From Candidatus Poribacteria bacterium (GTDB lineage: Bacteria > Poribacteria > WGA-4E > GCA-2687025), in NCBI GenBank assembly GCA_018644665.1, contig JABGQA010000106.1, positions 92,407 through 156,406 of the forward strand: 64,000 nucleotides of DNA. Direction: 5' to 3'. This document shows, one piece after another, positions 61,101 to 64,000 of this stretch. Within the stretch, counting starts at the first letter, position 1. Each line of letters begins with the position of its first letter. The position numbers were made by a program, and so were the translations under genes. Below the pieces are notes generated by a model. That model ran no database searches, was not told the DNA's origin, and worked only from the letters and a program-made list of their open reading frames with translations.

Positions 61101-62311
61101 AGCAAGTAGGTCGCGTCTTCCTTGCCAACCCAGAAACGCGGCAGGTTCGCGGGGACGGTGAGGTACTTGTTCTCCGCCTCGCCCCGGATCGTATCGTCGG
61201 GTTCGATGAACAGCACCGCCCGCGCGCCCAGCATCGCGGCGTTGATCCAGTTCGTGCTCGAATTGAACGTCACCAGCGCGATGGATCCGCGGGGGATGAA
61301 GACCGCTGCCTCGGACGTCTTCGCCAGGTCGTCCTCGGGAGTCTCATCAATGAGGTCGTCGCCGTCGTTGTCGACGCCGTCGGTCGACCATCCCGCGATC
61401 ACTGAGAACGGGTCGATTTCCCCGTCTTCGTCGATCTCGCCATCGCCGTTGTTGTCGATCCCGTCCTGGCTTCTGCTCAGGTGTATGTTGAGGACGTCGT
61501 CCAGAATGCTGCCTGGCGAGACGCGGAATCGCCGGGCGACGCCGTCGAGCGTGTCGTCGGCGTCGACGGTGTGCCAGAAGCCACCCACTTCCTTGCCGTC
61601 GAAGTCGTTAAGTTTGGCGTCGTCGCCGTAAATCAGGCGACCTTCGAGACCGCCGGTCGGCACGAAGATGGAGGTGCCCGCGACGGGCGTGACCTCGCCG
61701 TCGAGGTCTGCGGCGTCTACAAGGCCGTCGTTGTCGTTATCGAGGCCGTCCACGCGCTGGTTGCGTAGCGCCTGGTTACGTGGGTCGTCCACTATCGCTG
61801 CGGCGCCGACCTGATACGCGTCCGCGACCCAATCAAGCGTGTGCCCGCGCGCGACGCGATGCTTCACACCGTTCGGCAGGAAAGACGTGCGGACCAAGTT
61901 CGGCCACACCGGCCGGACGTCGATGGTGCGCAGTTCCGCCCCGTCGCGATCTCTGACCACCATACGCCCGAGGCCGTGTTCCACCGGGGCGGTCATGGTG
62001 AACGTGCGCGTCTCGACGTCGTCGAGACCGATCTCCTGCAGTCGCTCAAAGACGTACTTGGAGGCGCTGTCTGAGCCGGGGAATCCGCTGACGCGGCTCT
62101 CAAGCGCGGTGAGACGGGCGATGTCGCGCTTGATGTTGTCCATGCGGACCGCCTGCCGAATGGCCTCGGCGTCTTCGGACAGGGTGAGCTCAAGACGCTG
62201 CGCCTGCGCGGACACGAGAGCCCCGAGGAAGAGGAGGGCACACCACGCGGCTACCGGCGCGCGGCGGAGGGTCAGGACTCGCCGGATCCGAAGAGTGTCT
62301 GTCTTCCGCAT
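55193..62311 (-). CDS. Giant pseudo-M28 peptidase / LysM-like / FtsX permease fusion
   Basis: A 2372-residue membrane protein. A signal anchor (about 17-37) precedes an M28-type N-terminal segment (45-130). A LysM-like segment (150-180) and Asp-rich DxDNDxD loops (188-205) follow, then a second LysM-like segment (246-277) with loops DGIDNNGDGEID and DGVDNDGDDLID (283-322). After a PA-like part (340-430) comes an M28-like core (445-560), a long helical region (570-1230) and a beta-rich region (1240-1580). Three helices (about 1643-1722) lead to an FtsX/MacB module: TM 1767-1788, extracytoplasmic domain to 2080, TMs at 2084-2192 with ERVREIGIYSAVGLAPVHI. A soluble tail ends it. The peptidase core lacks the usual zinc ligands (SYYDS for HxD, PGAQTT for GAxDN, GAHFQG for xEExG), so catalysis is unlikely. 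Confidence 0.85.
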   Translation of the reverse strand: MRKTDTLRIRRVLTLRRAPVAAWCALLFLGALVSAQAQRLELTLSEDAEAIRQAVRMDNIKRDIARLTALESRVSGFPGSDSASKYVFERLQEIGLDDVETRTFTMTAPVEHGLGRMVVRDRDGAELRTIDVRPVWPNLVRTSFLPNGVKHRVARGHTLDWVADAYQVGAAAIVDDPRNQALRNQRVDGLDNDNDGLVDAADLDGEVTPVAGTSIFVPTGGLEGRLIYGDDAKLNDFDGKEVGGFWHTVDADDTLDGVARRFRVSPGSILDDVLNIHLSRSQDGIDNNGDGEIDEDGEIDPFSVIAGWSTDGVDNDGDDLIDETPEDDLAKTSEAAVFIPRGSIALVTFNSSTNWINAAMLGARAVLFIEPDDTIRGEAENKYLTVPANLPRFWVGKEDATYLLDLLGEDGGESVYLSAQLTADVRWEKRTAQNVQGFLRGADPVLRDELIIIQSYYDSMSVVPSLAPGAQTTAGIASMFELARLLEQPEFRPARSVLFLATGAHFQGLGGMRAFMEGLSQDNVETMRELRRDLNQDVIEFQQLGRKMALSIDRGYLVEFPPAFFHRVDSIATDLDSVVRSLNDLDTAQRQVDRLAEEQRADKEEQRKRKVADLSKNRDSQNFTEEERALLDVHLARAEFLGLQTGQFLRDVTRRIDDVKVEGLQGSRDTVQQMLMDIAIPVAKLDVWAMQQVRGIADRSEVGEGYSREIPDSLLPFYDRANPPADALGRMAPITIPGFGELDPLAAFQHLAQDGVLDDWEIEKGRIATLYVPDKVLGRHLTALQLGRIRRATKILDGRVAGENYAETENGLLAKALGAASAYSGAAADVSTIQGAVQTAKFRLLQATLARYLTEDELRAAETNHAELEDGGEYAAEELAHYLNIAERRLEQEGPRLESLLGAAQSGVLNRDFRAEEHLALANHLGGADYARLLDAREQLFAEYEHETYLTAAERRARNDVLELLQLHDLVPTIERTFTEGEKRLLRTNLMTMRNSRVRNVHKRIERLSRIDAVAYQERVAGVIQSIQLQQELGRYYQSLVVSLDLSTQSDGFGVFYKGSFYDDNREFELRREYAPIGNKLMEYATNANLKRNLEALRRFPDDHVRQAILSSQWGVADRVNTVEQLEGKTLETLVFDYYDTLVTLGGVSRLMKLQFEDMRQKGEPSKTMLKDIDYIRKEVSRFVRNDIREARRTRKSTKRLFARVEKMLALKSRPIEGLSDDEINDLRSLMAMAGIESETNFVNAISASGGKTWQTYIPGKMAFDAEVATLSGRTGMTFATIDDGRVYTDTPLDTYDRLNFENLEAQVQTLASLTVQMLRDPKMPTSARVGNFYTALSGRVVEYDARESAVPQTPVQNAIIAIRRKNKTMMGVRGDLYVLGDQKGRYTLSGLAMEGRATIRPKGTQEVEAFVLDPDSGDIVYAPDLGEFGAKIYPNLIPINRRRVGANIVAFPCVSTTIYDLVDQRYMRTLTSLQVYDSDRDAAPQRYGISRPWIQPLVSAAEPIALVYSEPDSRIKISMASGLLGKLLLLIKATGTNVDNPTLYTGEGFVVRENGSIRVTPYVVVQDMWNLDEARIGLYRRYGINNKRLEELHAEASRLLQLAERDLSANQYTAALKKARAAWGNESIAYPDVKATGNDVVRGVMFYLFLLLPFSMFGERLLFAATNINKRIGYTFGIFLLIFFFLSRVHPAFEIAETPFIILIAFIVLALTVVVITIIIRKFNEQLEKMRREKSKIYKADVGRLSASAAAFSLGISNMRKRKGRTLLTCATLVTLTFTVISFTSVRTEIRAHSTRIPGVTPNYQGVLIRDQYWRALEEPIVDGSRTNFLKSDMTALVDGVRTQIEVSNYVAPRAWYEAASIGNQSAVVIDSLVEEDTSYTVAMLVGMAPEEKNVTRIHSKLAYGRWFEDNERDAYVCVLPKGVSDSLGITEEQVVNGDAKVRVLGADFLVVGVLGIDFKELTDLDGEELTPVDYTLLQQQQTRGSQDSTLEGELQKYQHLPPDQIAIMPYQMVIDSGGNVKSVAVNMEDLQRELPAGVTVGDKIDAIMSPVMKRSGLDFFVGKGRSVFLYSSIGGTSTEQMSNLAVPILIAALIVLNTMLGAVYERVREIGIYSAVGLAPVHIAFLFMAEACVYAVLGAVLGYLLGQVTAWTLVQTGWLAGLTLNYSARSTVYATMIVMFVVLASTMYPAIKAGRMAVPDIERKWRLPEPDGDEWHFDLPFTVLGEEALGLNIFMRDYFEAHADESASDFYADDVMFKRETPEDSEDEQYACEMMVWLAPYDLGVSQRVSLRTTPVGGEEEELFRIHLVVFRESGEIASWKRVNRRYLNLIRKQLLIWRTFNVELRGEFHARGRDETERLAGVTPEFASD

Positions 62312-62599
62312 CTCGCTCTCTATTCAGCCTAACGGGGCGTGACCGTCTATTGTGGCGGCGGGCGCCACATGGCATCACGCGAAACGGCACGCAGAACAGC
62401 GCGCTACGTCGGTCGACGCGCGCAGTGGCCCAAGCCGCAGCCGAACCTAACACATGGACCGACCCGTGTCAAACCGTACTGCGGGAATCGACGGGGGTCC
62501 GGCGACGCGCCCGGATGGCGCTCGCACGCGGCATTGGTGTAGAATCGGGCGTAGTCACACGCGCGGAATCCCACGGCGCCAGGACGGAGAGAGGCAGAC

Positions 62600-63052
62600 A
62601 TGGGAAAGATCGACAGCCTCGACAAAGTGGCCGACGCTCTCGAGGCGAGCGGCTACGAGTCGGACACGCAGAACGGTTCCGTGAGGATCGCCGTCGGCGG
62701 CTCTGAGGCGCCGTTCATCGCCGTGATCACGCTCAACGAAGCGACGAACGAACTCGTCGTGACCTGCCAGGTCGCGAAGCTCGGCGATATCGCGGACGAT
62801 ATGCTCATGGAATTCTGCGTGGCGTGCCTCGACATCAACACGCAGATACGTCCCTACGCCTTCGCGACGATCACCGCGTCGGACAACCCGGACCTCGATG
62901 ACCCGGACGGTTGGCCGATCGTGCTCACGGACAGCCTCCCCATCGGTGATCTCTCGGAGGCGGAACTGTCCGCGTCCATCGACAGCCTCTGGTCGGCGCT
63001 CGTCGCCGGCGCGGAGGTGCTGCGCATTGGGCTGACCGAGGGCGGCCGGTAA
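62600..63052 (+). CDS. YbjN-like domain protein
   Basis: A 150-residue soluble acidic protein. SLDKVADALEASGYESDTQNG, then paired strands (APFIAVITLNEATNELVVTCQV) and LSEAELSASIDSLWSALVAGAEVLRI give the helix-sheet-helix layout of YbjN/type III secretion chaperone-like folds. The ATG follows GGAGAGAGG. It is 48 bases upstream of the PspA-like gene, so a shared envelope-stress role is possible, but no function is proven. Confidence 0.65.
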   Translation: MGKIDSLDKVADALEASGYESDTQNGSVRIAVGGSEAPFIAVITLNEATNELVVTCQVAKLGDIADDMLMEFCVACLDINTQIRPYAFATITASDNPDLDDPDGWPIVLTDSLPIGDLSEAELSASIDSLWSALVAGAEVLRIGLTEGGR

Positions 63053-63100
63053 CAGGGCGGCGTCGGTCCCAACGTACTTACCAACTCAGGAGGCGCGGCG

Positions 63101-63799
63101 ATGGCAAAGGTGTTCAAGGCTCTTGGCAACTGGTTGCGCTCGAAGGATGAGGACGCGGCCAAGGCCATCGGCGATCCCGTACGCGACGGCAAGTTCGCGA
63201 TCGAAGACAGCAAGAAGCAGATCGCGGAATTCACGCAGAAGATCGCCAAGCTCGTGGCGTCCAACAAGCGTATGGAGCGCGAACGCACGGACGCCGAGGC
63301 GGAGGCGCGCAAGTTCCACGTTTTCGCGGAACGCGCGGCAGCCGATGGCGCAGAGGAGGACGTGCGCACTGCCCTGGAGCAGCGCGCGCAGGCCGAGCAG
63401 CGCCTAACCACCCTCGACAGCGAGATCGAGAACACGTCGCAACTCATCGCGCAGTTGCGCGCCCAACTGAACACCTCGCGCGCGAAGGTCGCGGGCGCTG
63501 AGAGCAACCTCGTCCGCATGAGCGCGCGGATGGAGGGCGCCAAGGTGCGGCAGGAGTTGGCCAAGGCCTCCTCGTCCTTCTCGACCGGTGACAGCCCGTT
63601 GGCGGCGTTGGACAACCTCGAGCGTGAGGTCGAGACGCTGGAAACCGAGGCCGAGGCGTGGGAGGAACTGTCCACCGATCCCGCGGCCGACGCTCAGAAG
63701 TCGCTGGAGGACAAGTACGGCGCCGCCGGCAGCACCGAAGTCGACGACGAAGTCGCGAAGCTCATGGCCGCGGCACAGAAGAAGCCGCTCGCGCCGTAG
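63101..63799 (+). CDS. PspA/IM30 (ESCRT-III-like) family protein
   Basis: A 232-residue protein, helical almost throughout, with long coiled-coil heptads (KQIAEFTQKIAKLVASNKRMERER; EQRLTTLDSEIENTSQLIAQLRAQL). It starts with an amphipathic region and ends with a Pro/Lys tail, as in PspA/Vipp1 proteins that coat and stabilise the inner membrane. The family's GNPV..A-like start appears here as GDPVRDGKFAIED. The ATG follows AGGAGGCG. Confidence 0.85.
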   Translation: MAKVFKALGNWLRSKDEDAAKAIGDPVRDGKFAIEDSKKQIAEFTQKIAKLVASNKRMERERTDAEAEARKFHVFAERAAADGAEEDVRTALEQRAQAEQRLTTLDSEIENTSQLIAQLRAQLNTSRAKVAGAESNLVRMSARMEGAKVRQELAKASSSFSTGDSPLAALDNLEREVETLETEAEAWEELSTDPAADAQKSLEDKYGAAGSTEVDDEVAKLMAAAQKKPLAP

Positions 63800-63863
63800 T
63801 CGCCGTGACACGACGGGGGCGTGTGGAAGCCGCGCTGCCGCCGAATTGCGCTCGCACTGCCGC

Positions 63864-63892
63864 TTGACCGGCCTTCGTGCGCGCCCTAACAT
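63864..63892 (+). promoter_or_regulatory. Promoter of tRNA-Ser
   Basis: TTGACC (63864-63869), exactly 17 bases, TAACAT (63887-63892); the tRNA starts 15 bases after the -10. Confidence 0.6.
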
Positions 63893-63906
63893 TCCCGAAG
63901 CCGCGC

Positions 63907-63996
63907 GGAGAGATGCAGGAGCGGCTTAACTGGCATGACTGGAAATCATGTGTGGCAGCAATGTCACCGAGGGTTCGAATCCCTCTCTCTCCGCCA
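63907..63996 (+). tRNA. tRNA-Ser(GGA)
   Basis: A 90-base class II tRNA. The acceptor GGAGAGA pairs with TCTCTCC. The D-arm is CAG-GAGCGGCTTAA-CTG. The anticodon stem CATGA/TCATG encloses loop CTGGAAA with anticodon GGA. A long variable arm (TGTGGCAGCAATGTCACC) precedes the T-arm GAGGG-TTCGAAT-CCCTC, discriminator G and an encoded CCA. The long variable arm and G73 are diagnostic for serine. Confidence 0.97.
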
Positions 63997-64000
63997 CTCC

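Noticed and set aside
55193..62311. Annotation of the giant protein as an active M28 aminopeptidase
   Set aside because: The usual zinc ligands and catalytic Glu are replaced at all three core motifs, so activity cannot be supported.

Overview
The window comes from a GC-rich (roughly two-thirds G+C by eye), tightly packed bacterial chromosome. Genes often overlap by 1-8 bases, many starts are GTG with clear Shine-Dalgarno sequences, and both tRNA genes encode their CCA end. Signal peptides, a possible lipobox and a System I cytochrome c maturation operon indicate a respiring bacterium, probably diderm. The catabolic repertoire includes three phytanoyl-CoA dioxygenase-like oxygenases, three sugar-phosphate isomerase/epimerases (one frameshifted), a Gfo/Idh/MocA oxidoreductase, an enolase-superfamily dehydratase, a creatininase, a uronate isomerase and two large OPT/DUF6785-like membrane proteins. 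That combination is typical of uncultivated lineages such as Poribacteria or Latescibacterota. This placement is inferred from gene content only; no marker tree was run.

Layout. 1-3060: a gene-free leader with two strong hairpins, a voltage-sensor K+ channel, rph-rdgB and tRNA-Pro(TGG). 3253-8137 (minus strand): a catabolic operon (2-hydroxyacid dehydrogenase, MBL hydrolase, P1 peptidase, secreted protein, Gfo/Idh/MocA). 8285-10612: an epimerase, an orphan small ORF and a frameshifted sugar isomerase. 10623-16890: an OPT/DUF6785-like membrane protein, a secreted lectin-like protein, two tandem BNR-repeat secreted proteins and another secreted beta-rich protein. 16895-20146 (minus): PhyH, unknown, PhyH, isomerase and a small secreted protein. 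20302-30709 (plus): hemC and cobA-hemD, then a ccm operon ccmE-F-H-H-I-like-X-A-B-C-D. 30829-36848: a GH101-like protein, mutS (minus), an ArsC-like protein and a galactonate dehydratase-like enzyme. 36867-43466: a glycosyltransferase, then FAH, cupin, histidine phosphatase, PhyH and uronate isomerase, with a convergent creatininase. 43760-46259: a 16-residue-repeat solenoid protein and an alpha/beta hydrolase. 62311-46267 (minus): ten co-directional genes led by a 2372-residue protein. 62600-63996: a YbjN-like protein, PspA and tRNA-Ser(GGA).

The two most interesting systems are these. (1) A ten-gene minus-strand run begins with a giant protein that joins a degenerate M28 peptidase fold (metal ligands replaced), two LysM-like segments with calcium-binding-type Asp loops, a long helical region and an FtsX/MacB permease. 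It is followed by an OPT-like transporter, an unknown protein, a PqqD-like protein and a LolD/MacB-type ATPase. This looks like an undescribed mechanotransmission ABC machine. (2) The ccm operon has a cysteine-type CcmE (CxxxY instead of HxxxY) together with two tandem CcmH-like proteins carrying an unusual multi-cysteine motif, plus an unfamiliar Ig-like/TM protein between the CcmI-like and CcmA genes.

Several sites match one promoter pattern, TTGNNN-N17/18-TANNNT, at plausible distances upstream of tRNAs and operons. They suggest an ordinary housekeeping sigma factor and help to decide several start codons.
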